A stretch of DNA of 64,000 nucleotides from Paenibacillus_Z sp042653205 (GCF_042653205.1 NZ_JBHSHY010000016.1:55122-119121); one strand, 5' to 3'. Shown: positions 7,651-16,621, counted from the stretch's first letter. The notes: generated by a model from the letters alone, not told the origin. Program-made: numbers and translations.

Positions 7651-9939
7651 TCACGCATGCGCCGCGAGGCTTGCCCGCGCCCGTTCCGTCGCCTCCACCA
7701 TGTTGCGCAGCGAAGCGGCCGTCTCCGGCAGGCCGCGCGTCTTGAGGCCGCAGTCGGGGTTGATCCAGAAAAGGCTCGGGTCCAGCACGCGGAGCGCGCG
7801 GCCGATCATCGCCGTCATCTCCTCCGCGGACGGCACCCGCGGGCTGTGGATATCATACACGCCGAGTCCGATGCCGAGCGGGTACGTGTGATGCTCGAAG
7901 CTCTCGATCAGCTCGCCGTGGCTGCGCGACGTTTCGATCGAGATGACGTCGGCGTCCATCGCTTCGATCGACGGAATCATGTCGTGGAACTCGCAATAGC
8001 ACATATGGGTATGAATTTGGGTCGTGTCCGCGACCGTGCACGTCGTCGCCCGGAACGCCTTAACCGCCCAGGCGAGGTAGTCCGCCTGCTCGGCCGGTTT
8101 GAGCGGCAGCCCTTCCCGCACCGCCGGCTCGTCGACTTGAATCATGCCGATGCCAGCCGCCTCCAGCGCCTCCACTTCCCGCCGCAGCGCGTACGCGATC
8201 TGGTACGCGATCGCCTCGCGCGTCAAGTCCTCCCGCGCGAACGACCAGTTCAGGATCGTGATCGGCCCCGTCAGCATGCCCTTCACGGGCTTGGCCGTCT
8301 TCGACTGCGCATAGCGGGTCTCGCGGACCGTCATCGGCGCGACGAAGGCGACGTCCCCGTAGATGACGGGCGGCTTGACGCAGCGGGAGCCGTAGGACTG
8401 CACCCAGCCGTTCGCCGTGAACGCGAAGCCCGCCAGCTTCTCGCCGAAAAACTCGACCATGTCCGTCCGTTCGAATTCGCCGTGGACGAGGACGTCCAGG
8501 CCGATCTCCTCCTGCAGCCCGATCCACCGGTCGATCTGCGCGTCGATGAACGACTCGTACCGCGCGCCGTCCCATTCGCCCCGCCGCCAGGCTTGGCGCG
8601 CCTTGCGCACCTCGGCCGACTGCGGGAAGCTGCCGATCGTCGTCGTCGGCAGAACCGGCAGACGCCAATGATCCTGCTGCCGCGCACGTCGCTCGGCGAA
8701 CGGCGACGTGCGCGCCGCCGGCTCCCGGGCGATGCGCGCCGCGGCCCGCTGCACGTCCGTCCGGCTGCGATCGGCCGACGCGCGCAGCGCCTCCACGGCC
8801 TGCTTGCTCGCGGCGAAGGCGTCCGCGAACGCTTCCGCGCGGCCGCTCAAACCGTAGACGAGCTGCACGACCTCGGCGAGCTTCTCGTCCGCGAAGGCGA
8901 GCGCGTCCGTGAGCACCGGCGCGAGCGTCGTCTCGCGCGCCGTCGTCACGGGCACGTGCAGCAGGCTGCAGGACGTCTGCACGATGAGCCGTTCCTGCGG
9001 CACGAAGTCCTCGAGCTCCTCCAGCAGCGCAAGCTTATCGCCGAGGACGGCCCGCCAGATGCCGCGCCCGTCGATGACGCCGGCGCCGAGCGTCTTGTCC
9101 CGCGGGAAGCCGTGCTCGCGGATGGCCCGCAGATTGCCTTCGCGGCCATGGACGAAGTCGAGGCCGAGCCCGCTCACGGGCAGCGCGGCGAGCAGCTCGT
9201 AGTGCTCGGCGGATTCGAAATACGTCTGGAGCATCAGCTTCAGCTTCGGCGCCGCGGAAGCGAGCGTCTCGTAGCTGCGCTTCAGCCGCTGCCGGTCGTC
9301 CGCGTCCAGCCCCGCCACGACGACCGGCTCGTCCAGCTGCACCCACTCCGCGGCTTCGGCCTCCAGCTCTTGCAGCACCTGCGCGTAGAGCGGCAGCAGC
9401 CGGTCCAGCCAAGCGTCCGTTTCCCCGGGGGCGTAGCCCTTCGACAGCTTCAGGAACGTCAGCGGCCCGACGAGCACCGGCTTGCCTTCGATGCCGAGCG
9501 CTTCCTTCGCCTCGCGGTACGCGGCGAGCGGTTTGTTCTCCACGAGCGCCGGTTCCGTCCCGCCGAGCTCCGGCACGATGTAGTGGTAGTTGGTGTTGAA
9601 CCACTTCGTCATTTCGCAGGCAGTCGCATCCGCCGTGCCCCGCGCCATCCCGTAGTAGACCGCGAGCGGCACCGGGCCGCCCGCGTGGCCGAACCGCGCC
9701 GGCACGATGCCGAACATCGCGGCCGTATCCAGCACATGGTCATAATAGCTGAAATCGTTCACGGGGATCAGGTCGATGCCCGCCTCCCGCTGCTTCCGCA
9801 GCTGCGCGAGCCGGATGCCGCGCAGCTCCTCGCGCAGCTCCGCCTCCCCGAGCTTGCCGGCCCAATGCGCCTCCAACGCCTTTTTCCACTCCCGGTCGGC
9901 TCCGATCCGGGGATACCCCAACACGCTGCTTCTCGCCAT
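7651..9939 (-). CDS. metE: cobalamin-independent methionine synthase
   Basis: Transfers the methyl group of 5-methyltetrahydrofolate (polyglutamate) to homocysteine, the last step of methionine synthesis. The 762-residue protein has the full MetE length with two barrel halves. The N-terminus is SVLGYPRIGADREWKKALE. The C-terminal half has the linker LPTTTIGSFPQ, the zinc ligands in HTHMCYCEFHD and the last ligand Cys in WINPDCGLKTR. ATG follows GGGAGAGGTTAGG. GC is far higher than in the preceding 7 kb. A LysR-type gene lies upstream on the same strand, with repeated CTATAGC elements between, so control by that regulator is likely. No SAM riboswitch is visible. Confidence 0.98.
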   Translation of the reverse strand: MARSSVLGYPRIGADREWKKALEAHWAGKLGEAELREELRGIRLAQLRKQREAGIDLIPVNDFSYYDHVLDTAAMFGIVPARFGHAGGPVPLAVYYGMARGTADATACEMTKWFNTNYHYIVPELGGTEPALVENKPLAAYREAKEALGIEGKPVLVGPLTFLKLSKGYAPGETDAWLDRLLPLYAQVLQELEAEAAEWVQLDEPVVVAGLDADDRQRLKRSYETLASAAPKLKLMLQTYFESAEHYELLAALPVSGLGLDFVHGREGNLRAIREHGFPRDKTLGAGVIDGRGIWRAVLGDKLALLEELEDFVPQERLIVQTSCSLLHVPVTTARETTLAPVLTDALAFADEKLAEVVQLVYGLSGRAEAFADAFAASKQAVEALRASADRSRTDVQRAAARIAREPAARTSPFAERRARQQDHWRLPVLPTTTIGSFPQSAEVRKARQAWRRGEWDGARYESFIDAQIDRWIGLQEEIGLDVLVHGEFERTDMVEFFGEKLAGFAFTANGWVQSYGSRCVKPPVIYGDVAFVAPMTVRETRYAQSKTAKPVKGMLTGPITILNWSFAREDLTREAIAYQIAYALRREVEALEAAGIGMIQVDEPAVREGLPLKPAEQADYLAWAVKAFRATTCTVADTTQIHTHMCYCEFHDMIPSIEAMDADVISIETSRSHGELIESFEHHTYPLGIGLGVYDIHSPRVPSAEEMTAMIGRALRVLDPSLFWINPDCGLKTRGLPETAASLRNMVEATERARASLAAHA

Positions 9940-10020
9940 CCTAACCTCTCCCTTTCGCGCGTCCGGCGGTACAGTCGACCGCCGCCGCTTTCGTTACAAG
10001 AAAGATAGCATGCCGGAGCA

Positions 10021-10072
10021 GCTATAGCGTAACGCCTAATTGCTATTGCCAGTCATAGCGAAAAGCTATAGC
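10021..10072. promoter_or_regulatory. repeated CTATAGC operator upstream of metE
   Basis: Two inverted repeats lie side by side: ATAGC-N5-GCTAT at 10055-10069 and ATAGC-N13-GCTAT at 10024-10046, both embedded in GCTATAGC-like units. Dyads of this kind with a T-N11-A core are typical LysR-regulator sites and resemble MetR-type boxes. They end 82 bases before the metE start and begin 8 bases after the LysR gene stop. Confidence 0.6.
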
Positions 10073-10079
10073 AAATCCT

Positions 10080-10985
10080 TTAAACGGTCCCGATCGCAGC
10101 CTTAAGCGCTTCGACGTAGGCCGCGCCGAGCTTGGACAGCGTCATGCTGCGGTGGCTGATCCAGCCGACGTTGATCGTCTCCTCGCAGTCGAGCGGCACG
10201 GGGATGATTTCGTTCCCGTTCAGGTCGGAGCTGAGCACGCCCGTCGAAATCGTGTAGCCGTTCAGGCCGATCAGCAAGTTGAAGAGCGTCGCGCGGTCGT
10301 GGACGCGGATGCTTTTCTTATGCGCCAGGGTGCTGAGGATTTCCTCCGCGAAGTGGAACGAGTTGTACTCGCCCTGGTCGAAGGACAAGTACGGGTACTG
10401 CTGCAGTTCCTCGATCGTCACGATCGGCTGATTCGCGAGCGGGTTGTGGACGCTGATGAAGATATGCGGCCGCGCCGTGAACAGGCTCGTGAATTGCAGC
10501 CCTGCCTCGTGGAGCAGCTTCCGGATCACTTTGCCGTTGAACTCATTCACGTACAGAATGCCGATCTCCGAGCGCAGCGTCTTCACGTCCTCGATGATCT
10601 CGTGCGTCCTCGTTTCGCGCAGCGCCAGCTCGTATTCCTCCTGCCCGTGCTCCCGGACAAGGCTGACGAAGGCGTTCACCGCGAACGCGTAATGCTGCGT
10701 CGAGACCGAGAAATGCTGCGGCGACGGCTTGGCGTTCCGGTAGCGGCTCTCCATCAATTCCGCCTGCTCAACCACCTGCCGGGCGTAGCCGAGAAACTCC
10801 GCGCCTTCCTTGGAGAGCGAGATGCCTTTGTTGGAGCGCTCGAAGATGGAGATGCCCATCTCCTCCTCCAATTCGCGGATCGCGTTCGACAAACTGGGCT
10901 GCGAGATGAACAGCCGCTTGGCCGCCTCGTTGATAGAGCCGCGCGCCGCCACCTCGATCACGTATTTCAATTGCTGCAGCGTCAT
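10080..10985 (-). CDS. LysR-family transcriptional regulator, probable metE regulator
   Basis: A 301-residue protein with an N-terminal winged helix (MTLQQLKYVIEVAARGSINEAAKR, then LFISQPSLSNAIRELEEEMG) and a LysR substrate-binding domain. The ATG at 10985 is preceded by GGGAGGTGGCAGCC; the ORF extends 60 codons upstream without a site and with unusual composition, so I exclude it. It lies upstream of metE on the same strand, with a repeated dyad in the gap. By analogy to MetR it may sense homocysteine or a sulfur intermediate, which is inference. Confidence 0.9.
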   Translation of the reverse strand: MTLQQLKYVIEVAARGSINEAAKRLFISQPSLSNAIRELEEEMGISIFERSNKGISLSKEGAEFLGYARQVVEQAELMESRYRNAKPSPQHFSVSTQHYAFAVNAFVSLVREHGQEEYELALRETRTHEIIEDVKTLRSEIGILYVNEFNGKVIRKLLHEAGLQFTSLFTARPHIFISVHNPLANQPIVTIEELQQYPYLSFDQGEYNSFHFAEEILSTLAHKKSIRVHDRATLFNLLIGLNGYTISTGVLSSDLNGNEIIPVPLDCEETINVGWISHRSMTLSKLGAAYVEALKAAIGTV

Positions 10986-11149
10986 GGCTGCCACCTCCCG
11001 GACCGGCTTGATTGTGCAACCATCGTACCATATCCGGGGCAGCCCCGCCCGTCCCGGGAGCGGCGGCATGCCAAAAACCGCGCGGAGCGGTCGCTCGCGC
11101 GCGGCGAATTCGGCGCTATGAAGGGGGAGGGGCGATCCCGAACCGGTGC

Positions 11150-11184
11150 TTGACCGTGCGGACAAACGCCTCGGGCACGGTCAA
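11150..11184 (-). repeat. 10-bp stem-loop at the end of the PBP gene
   Basis: TTGACCGTGC and GCACGGTCAA are perfect inverted copies separated by 15 bases and overlap the stop codon of the penicillin-binding protein gene. No T-tract follows on the minus strand, so it may stabilise the 3' end of the mRNA or act as a weak terminator. Confidence 0.5.
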
Positions 11185-13319
11185 TCGTCTTCCCCGCGAT
11201 GTCCTTTCCCTTTGTCATGATCCTTGCCGTGCTTCGGGCCGTCCGGTTTGTCGTCCTTCTTGGGCGGCTTCGGTTTGTCGTCCTTGCCGCCCTTCCCGTG
11301 CCCCTTGCCCGGCTTATCCGGCTTGTCGTCATCCTCGCGCTTGCCCGGCTCGTCGTGCTTCTTGCCCGGCCCGAGCGCGGCCGCCGCCGGAAAGTCCGCG
11401 GCCGGCTCGTCCGCCAGCGCAGCGCTCATGAGCTGCTGGAACACGGCGGCCGCCGCCTTCGAGGTCGTCGTCAAGTAATGGCTCGCGTCCGTATGATCGT
11501 ACCCGAGCCAAACCGCGCCTACGAGCTGCGGCGTATAGCCGACGAACCAATTGTCCTTGATCCCGTGTCCTCCGGTGCCCGGCATCTCCGTCGTCCCCGT
11601 CTTGCCCGCGACCGGCCGGTCCCCGAGCGACGCGAGCTCGCCGGTGCCTTCCCGGACGACGCCCTGCAGCACGGCCGTCATCGTGCGGGCGACCTGCGGA
11701 TCCGTCACCCGGACCGCGGCGTTCGCGGGCGTCTCGGCGACGAGCGCGCCGTCGGCGGATTCGATGCGGGCGACCGCGTGCGCCGGCATCCGCGTCCCGT
11801 CGTTCGCGAAGACGCCGAACGCCTCGGCCATCTGCAGAGGCGACACGCCTTCCTGCAGGCCGCCGAGCGCCAAGCCGAGCGTGCGGTCCGCGTCCGTGAG
11901 CGGAATGCCGAACCGCTTCGCCGCGTCCATGCCGGCATCGATGCCCATCTCGTTCAGCAGCTCGACGGCGGGAATGTTGTACGAATTAACAATCGCGTCG
12001 TAGATGGACACCTCGCCGTGGTAGCCGCCGCCGGCATTCTTGGGCCGATATCCGCCGAAATCGACCGGTTCGTCCATGAGCCGGTCCTCCGGCGTGTACC
12101 CCCGCTCGAACGCCGGCGTATAGACCGCGATCGGCTTCATTGCCGAGCCGGGCTGGCGCTTCAGCTGCACCGCGCGGTTGAAGCCCCGGAACGGCTGCTT
12201 GCCGCGGCCGCCGACGAGCGCCTTGATGCCGCCGTCGCGCGGATCGACGAGCGCCGCCCCGCTCTGGATCAGCTGATCCGCCGAGCTCGCGGGAAAGGCC
12301 GAATCATCCGCGTACACCCGCTCGGCCGCCTCCTGCATCTTGGTGTCCAGTGTCGTATAGATGCGCAGCCCGCCGTGGAGCACGTCGTTTTCCGACAAGC
12401 CGTATTGGGCGGACGCCTCGCGAATGAGCGCGTCGACGTAATACGGGTACTTCATCGCATCGTCGTCGACGGACTGGGACGTCCGAAGCTTGATCGGCGA
12501 TTGGATCGCCCCGGTATATTCCACCGCGCTGATCTTGCCCTGATCCCTCATGAGCTGCAGCGCCGTGTCGCGCCGCGCTTTGGCGGCCTCGGGATGCTTG
12601 ACGGGCGACAGCGCCGACGGCGCGCGGATGATGCCCGCGAGCAGCGCCGACTCGGACAGCGTCAGCTCGCGGACCGGCTTGCCGAAGTACACGTCCGCCG
12701 CCCGCTTGATGCCCCATGCGCCCTCGCCGAAGTAGATTTGATTCAGATACATGTCCATGATCTGCCGCTTGTCGTAATGCTCCTCGATCTTCTCTGCCAG
12801 CAGCACTTCCTTCCATTTGCGCGTCCACGTCCGCTCCTGTGACAGGAAGACGTTTTTGGCCAGCTGCTGCGTGATCGTGCTGCCGCCCTGCACGGTCTTG
12901 CCGCTCGTCAGATTGACCGCCAGCGCGCGCCCGACGCCCCAGACGTCCATGCCGCCGTGATCGAAGAACCGTTTATCCTCCACGGCGACCACCGCATCGA
13001 TCAAATGCTGCGGCAGATCCGCGTCATCCACGGGCTCGATCGTATTGAGCGCGATGCGGGTCGCCTCCTTGCCGCGGTCGTCGTAGATGATCGTCGGCGC
13101 CGGCAGCGGCTTCTCCAGCAGGGCGATATCCTGCCCGGCCACGAGCACGCGGAAGGCCGTCCAGCCGCCCGCGGCCAGCAGCACCCCGCCGCCGACGAGG
13201 GCGATCACAGCCGTTCGCCACGGAAATTTCCGTTTTCGCCGCGTCTTCTTCGACCGCTTCTTCATGTTCCGCCGTTGATCCGCTTGTCCTTGCGCGTTCG
13301 GTTCGTGATCCGATTCCAT
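11181..13319 (-). CDS. class A penicillin-binding protein (PBP1A type)
   Basis: Bifunctional glycosyltransferase and DD-transpeptidase that polymerises and cross-links peptidoglycan outside the membrane. The 712-residue product has a basic cytoplasmic start, one membrane anchor (about 36-58), a GT51 domain with Glu114 in AVEDKRFF and QGGSTITQQLAKN, then a transpeptidase domain with SAMK (Ser392), SYN (446-448) and KTG (573-575). Residues from about 650 onward form a low-complexity tail rich in Lys, Asp, Gly and Pro. The start MESDHEP follows GGGGGAAGAGGC. It has no close operon partner. A stem-loop without T-tract overlaps its stop. Confidence 0.95.
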   Translation of the reverse strand: MESDHEPNAQGQADQRRNMKKRSKKTRRKRKFPWRTAVIALVGGGVLLAAGGWTAFRVLVAGQDIALLEKPLPAPTIIYDDRGKEATRIALNTIEPVDDADLPQHLIDAVVAVEDKRFFDHGGMDVWGVGRALAVNLTSGKTVQGGSTITQQLAKNVFLSQERTWTRKWKEVLLAEKIEEHYDKRQIMDMYLNQIYFGEGAWGIKRAADVYFGKPVRELTLSESALLAGIIRAPSALSPVKHPEAAKARRDTALQLMRDQGKISAVEYTGAIQSPIKLRTSQSVDDDAMKYPYYVDALIREASAQYGLSENDVLHGGLRIYTTLDTKMQEAAERVYADDSAFPASSADQLIQSGAALVDPRDGGIKALVGGRGKQPFRGFNRAVQLKRQPGSAMKPIAVYTPAFERGYTPEDRLMDEPVDFGGYRPKNAGGGYHGEVSIYDAIVNSYNIPAVELLNEMGIDAGMDAAKRFGIPLTDADRTLGLALGGLQEGVSPLQMAEAFGVFANDGTRMPAHAVARIESADGALVAETPANAAVRVTDPQVARTMTAVLQGVVREGTGELASLGDRPVAGKTGTTEMPGTGGHGIKDNWFVGYTPQLVGAVWLGYDHTDASHYLTTTSKAAAAVFQQLMSAALADEPAADFPAAAALGPGKKHDEPGKREDDDKPDKPGKGHGKGGKDDKPKPPKKDDKPDGPKHGKDHDKGKGHRGEDD

Positions 13320-13513
13320 GCCTCTTCCCCCAAGTTCATACTGCGTTCTCTGCATTCGTCATACACAAACCTTCGCAAGCCGAAGCGGTTTTCGGTACGT
13401 TGGCCCTACAGGGCCGCTCCGGCCGCGCGCGCAAAGCCCGGTCTAGCGGGAGCTGCGCCGCCGTCTGGCCGGCTAGTTCGATGAGCTGGCCGCGGCCGGA
13501 ACGCAAACAAAAA

Positions 13514-13553
13514 CTGCCCGGACCGGCATCGGATTGCCGCGGGCAGCTTTTTT
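13514..13553. terminator. bidirectional rho-independent terminator
   Basis: CTGCCCG at 13514-13520 pairs with CGGGCAG at 13540-13546, and inner bases CCGGCA/TGCCG extend the stem. A run of six Ts follows on the plus strand, and TTTTTGTTT follows on the minus strand. Confidence 0.8.
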
Positions 13554-13642
13554 AGCACTATCCGGCTTACGTACGGTAGAGCCTTTTCGCGTCTGTCTGC
13601 TCCGTCATCCATCTACGCTGTCAAGACGCCCGGCAAACGAAA

Positions 13643-13670
13643 GGCATCGCAGGCCAATGCCCGCGATGCC
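13643..13670 (-). terminator. terminator-like hairpin downstream of the zinc-ribbon gene
   Basis: GGCATCGC pairs with GCGATGCC around a 12-base loop. On the minus strand TTTCGTTT follows. It lies 26 bases after the stop of the zinc-ribbon gene. Confidence 0.65.
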
Positions 13671-13695
13671 TCGTCTTCGCCGGACGCGGACCCGA

Positions 13696-14061
13696 TCAAT
13701 CGAACAGGTCGCCGAACATGTCCAGGACGGATTTTTTCTTCTTCTTGCGATGGGTGCCGTAGCCGCCGTGCTTATCGTAGCCTTGGCCGTAATTCGGATT
13801 GCCGTAGCCTTGCTGCTGGCCCGAGGCCGGCGGCGGATAGCCGCCCTGCGCCCGGCGCCGGCGATCGTCGTCATCGTCGTCGTCATCGTCGCGATAATGC
13901 CATTGATTATATGAATCCCGCACTTCGCGAACGTCGCCCATCAGCTTGTCCAGCTCCCCGCGATCCAGCCATACACCCTTGCAGCTCGGACACACGTCGA
14001 TCAGAATGCCGTTCTTTTCCACTTCCCGCAACCGGGCGTCGTCGCACACCGGACAATTCAT
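13696..14061 (-). CDS. TFIIB-type zinc-ribbon protein with acidic run
   Basis: A 121-residue protein beginning MNCPVCDDARLREVEKNGI and LIDVCPSCKGVWLDRGEL, a single zinc ribbon with two CxxC knuckles (Cys3/Cys6 and Cys24/Cys27) of the zf-TFIIB/COG3809 type. After residue 55 it changes to a run of nine Asp, an Arg patch, a Gly/Tyr/Gln/Pro-rich disordered stretch, five Lys, and a short helix SVLDMFGDLFD. The start follows GGAGGCGATTTACGG. Its role is unknown in related bacteria. It is downstream of the hut operon on the same strand, with 219 bases between. The Asp/Arg and Lys patches suggest binding to nucleic acid or protein, which is inference. Confidence 0.85.
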   Translation of the reverse strand: MNCPVCDDARLREVEKNGILIDVCPSCKGVWLDRGELDKLMGDVREVRDSYNQWHYRDDDDDDDDDRRRRAQGGYPPPASGQQQGYGNPNYGQGYDKHGGYGTHRKKKKKSVLDMFGDLFD

Positions 14062-14280
14062 CCGTAAATCGCCTCCTTCGCGTATTACCCCTTCCATACG
14101 TTCGGGAGCGCGTATGGTTTCGGTTCGGCTGTAAGCGATTCCGAAAATGGGCGGCGCCGCGCCGGAGACGAACCGCGCCGGACGGCGGGGTTCGTCCTGC
14201 GTAGCGCCCGCCGGGGGCGTCCGGGCGGAGCGCCCCTTCGGCGGGGGTCAACCGGGCGGAGCGCACCGCCGGCCGCGCGG

Positions 14281-15264
14281 TCACACCCGCGGATCAGGCA
14301 GCGGACGGACGGCCAAGCCCGCCAGGAAGCTCAACATGAATTGGACCGCGAGCCGGGAGGTGACGTTGCGGACGTCGACCGTCGGGTCCATGCAGACGAA
14401 GTCGATGCCCGCCACCTGCGGGCAGGCACCCAGCCGGTGCAGCGCGTCCATCGCATCCCACGGGTCCAGGCCGCCCGTGCCGATGGCCGGGCAGCCGGGC
14501 GCGTACGCCTGATCGATGACGTCGACGTCGAAGCTGACGTAGACGGCTTCCGTCCCGTCGGAGGCGAGCGCGAGCGCTTGCTCCAGCACCGGCCCCATGC
14601 CCGTTCGCCGCACGTCCCGCGCGGAATAGACGGTCACGCCCCGGGCCAGCACGTAATCGTGGTACGGCTTCGCGTTCATGAACCCGCGGATGCCGATCTG
14701 CGCGACGTTGCGGCCGTCGGCAAGACCCGATTCCAGGATGCCGCGGAACGGCGTGCCGTTCGTGACGCCGCCGTCCTCGAAATTGCGCACGTCGTGATGC
14801 GCGTCGAAGTGGACGATCCCGACTCGCTTCCCCGGGTAACGGCCGGCGAACGCAGCGACCGAGGGGAGGCTGACGGAATGGTCGCCGCCGATCACGACCG
14901 GCACGATACCCGGCTGCGCGGCGTACAGGGCGCGCAGGCTTGCCTCGATCCGCCGGCGGCATTCCGCCAGATCCGTCGCGTGCATCCGGATATCGCCGAG
15001 ATCGCGGACGGCCATGTCCCGCAGGTCGACGCCGTAATCCAGGGAATACGTCGTGAACGACTTGAAGGCCGCGCGGACCGCCGCCGGCGCGGCCGACGCG
15101 CCGGAGACCGACAGCGACGGCTTCGAGAGCGGCACGCCGACGATGCCCGCCCGCAGCGGCTCCCTGCCGTCCCATTGGCGAATCCAGTGCGCGACCTTCG
15201 TCTCCATGCGGTCCTTGAACGCCGCCTGCTCGGGCGCGGCCAGATACGGTATGGCTTCCGTCAT
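14281..15264 (-). CDS. hutG: formimidoylglutamase, arginase/ureohydrolase family
   Basis: Last step of histidine degradation: hydrolyses N-formimidoyl-L-glutamate to glutamate and formamide. The 327-residue protein has the binuclear manganese motifs GGDHS (His129), DAHHD (Asp154, His156, Asp158) and SFDVDVID (Asp246, Asp248). It is 3 bases after hutI, and its context decides the substrate; by sequence alone it could be called agmatinase. ATG follows GGAGGGGACGTAAAGC. Confidence 0.92.
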   Translation of the reverse strand: MTEAIPYLAAPEQAAFKDRMETKVAHWIRQWDGREPLRAGIVGVPLSKPSLSVSGASAAPAAVRAAFKSFTTYSLDYGVDLRDMAVRDLGDIRMHATDLAECRRRIEASLRALYAAQPGIVPVVIGGDHSVSLPSVAAFAGRYPGKRVGIVHFDAHHDVRNFEDGGVTNGTPFRGILESGLADGRNVAQIGIRGFMNAKPYHDYVLARGVTVYSARDVRRTGMGPVLEQALALASDGTEAVYVSFDVDVIDQAYAPGCPAIGTGGLDPWDAMDALHRLGACPQVAGIDFVCMDPTVDVRNVTSRLAVQFMLSFLAGLAVRPLPDPRV

Positions 15265-15267
15265 GCT

Positions 15268-16566
15268 TTACGTCCCCTCCTTCCCGGCGTGCGGCGCGGC
15301 GATCCGCCGGTCCCACACGGCGGCGCGGCCGTTCTTGATGACGCCGAAGGCGTGATTGATCCCGAAGCGGTACGGCAGGTAGGCGAGATTCGGCGCGTCG
15401 AACAGCGTCAGGTCCGCGCGCTTGCCGACCTCGATCGAGCCGATGTCGGCTCCGCGGCCGATCGCGTGCGCCGCATTAAGCGTGCAGGCCGTCAATATCT
15501 CCTCCGGCGTCATGCGCAGGTTCAGCGAAGCCAGCGCCATGATCAGCTGGATCGAATCGGTCGGGCACGAGCCGGGGTTGAAGTCCGTCGCCAGCGCCAC
15601 CGGCAGCGCGTAGTCGTCGATCATCGCCCGCGCGCGGGCATGCCGGTTCAGCCCGAGGTTGAACGACGTGCCGGGCAGCAGCACGGGGACGACGCCGCCC
15701 GCCGCCAGCGCGCGAAGCCCTTCGTCGGATGCCGCCAGCAGATGGTCCGCGGAGACCGCGCCGACTTCGCCCGCCAATTCGGCCCCGCCCAGCGATTCGA
15801 TCTCGTCCGCGTGGATCTTGGGCGCCAAGCCGTGCCGCCGGCCTTCGAGCAGGATGCGGCGCGACTGCCCGACGGTGAAGACGCCCTGCTCGCAGAACAC
15901 GTCGCAAAATTCCGCAAGTCCTTCCTTCGCGGCCTCGGCGATCATGGCGCAGACCAGCTCGACGTACGCGTCCGGCCGGTCCCGGAACTCGGGCGGAACG
16001 GCGTGCGCGCCCATAAACGTGGAGACGACGTCGACGGGATGGGCGTCGTTCAGCCGCTTCGCCGCGCGCAGCTGCTTCCGCTCTTCCTCCGCCGACAGAC
16101 CGTAGCCGCTCTTCGCTTCCGCCGTCGTGACGCCCTGCAGCAGCATGTTGTCGAGGCTGCGGTACGCCTGCCGGAACAGCTCCTCCTCGCTCGCCGCCCG
16201 CGTCGCCCGCACCGTGCTCAGTATGCCGCCGCCCTGGGCCAAAATCGTCAAATACGGCACGCCCGCGCGCTTCAGCGCCAGCTCGTGCTCCCGCGAGCCG
16301 CCGTGCACGAGATGCGTGTGCGGGTCGACGAGGCCGGGGGCAGCCAATCGGCCCCCGGCGTCCAGCGTATCCGCGACGTCGGCGCCCCGCAGGCGGTCAA
16401 GCACTTCCCGTTCGCCGCCGAACAGCGCGATCCGTCCATCCCGGATGGCGACTGCGGCGTCCGGAATCTCGCGCAGCGCCTGCATCTCGCTCCCGCGCCG
16501 CGGCGCGCTGCCCGGCGGGGTGACCAGCAGGCCGATCCCCTTCAACAGCAGGTCGATCCGTTCCAT
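15268..16566 (-). CDS. hutI: imidazolonepropionase
   Basis: Opens the ring of 4-imidazolone-5-propionate to give formimidoylglutamate. The 432-residue amidohydrolase has the metal pair His83/His85 in DPHTHLVHGG, and conserved AKSGYGL, IHADEIES, SADHLLAA and TDFNPGSCPT segments. I start it at MERIDLL because GGGAGGTTACGCTGC precedes it; twelve upstream codons are left out. It lies between hutU (55 bases upstream) and hutG (3 bases downstream). Confidence 0.97.
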   Translation of the reverse strand: MERIDLLLKGIGLLVTPPGSAPRRGSEMQALREIPDAAVAIRDGRIALFGGEREVLDRLRGADVADTLDAGGRLAAPGLVDPHTHLVHGGSREHELALKRAGVPYLTILAQGGGILSTVRATRAASEEELFRQAYRSLDNMLLQGVTTAEAKSGYGLSAEEERKQLRAAKRLNDAHPVDVVSTFMGAHAVPPEFRDRPDAYVELVCAMIAEAAKEGLAEFCDVFCEQGVFTVGQSRRILLEGRRHGLAPKIHADEIESLGGAELAGEVGAVSADHLLAASDEGLRALAAGGVVPVLLPGTSFNLGLNRHARARAMIDDYALPVALATDFNPGSCPTDSIQLIMALASLNLRMTPEEILTACTLNAAHAIGRGADIGSIEVGKRADLTLFDAPNLAYLPYRFGINHAFGVIKNGRAAVWDRRIAAPHAGKEGT

Positions 16567-16621
16567 GCAGCGTAACCTCCCGTTTCTCGTTGTGCGCTTC
16601 ATGCTCCGCCTCGGCCCGCGC

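Larger units (their letters stand above)
13320..13695. other. 376-base intergenic stretch with two terminators
   Basis: No coding frame with a ribosome site is seen. The stretch holds the hairpin at 13643-13670 and the stronger hairpin at 13514-13546, both able to end transcripts from the zinc-ribbon gene, plus the promoter region of the penicillin-binding protein gene. Confidence 0.6.

Noticed and set aside
7642..10008. 788-codon open frame on the plus strand opposite metE
   Set aside because: It lies entirely antisense to a well-supported metE and is Arg-rich with no domain; it results from GC-rich codon use on the other strand.
11199..12842. 547-codon open frame on the plus strand opposite the PBP gene
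   Set aside because: Antisense to conserved penicillin-binding domains, very Arg/Leu-rich, no recognisable motif.
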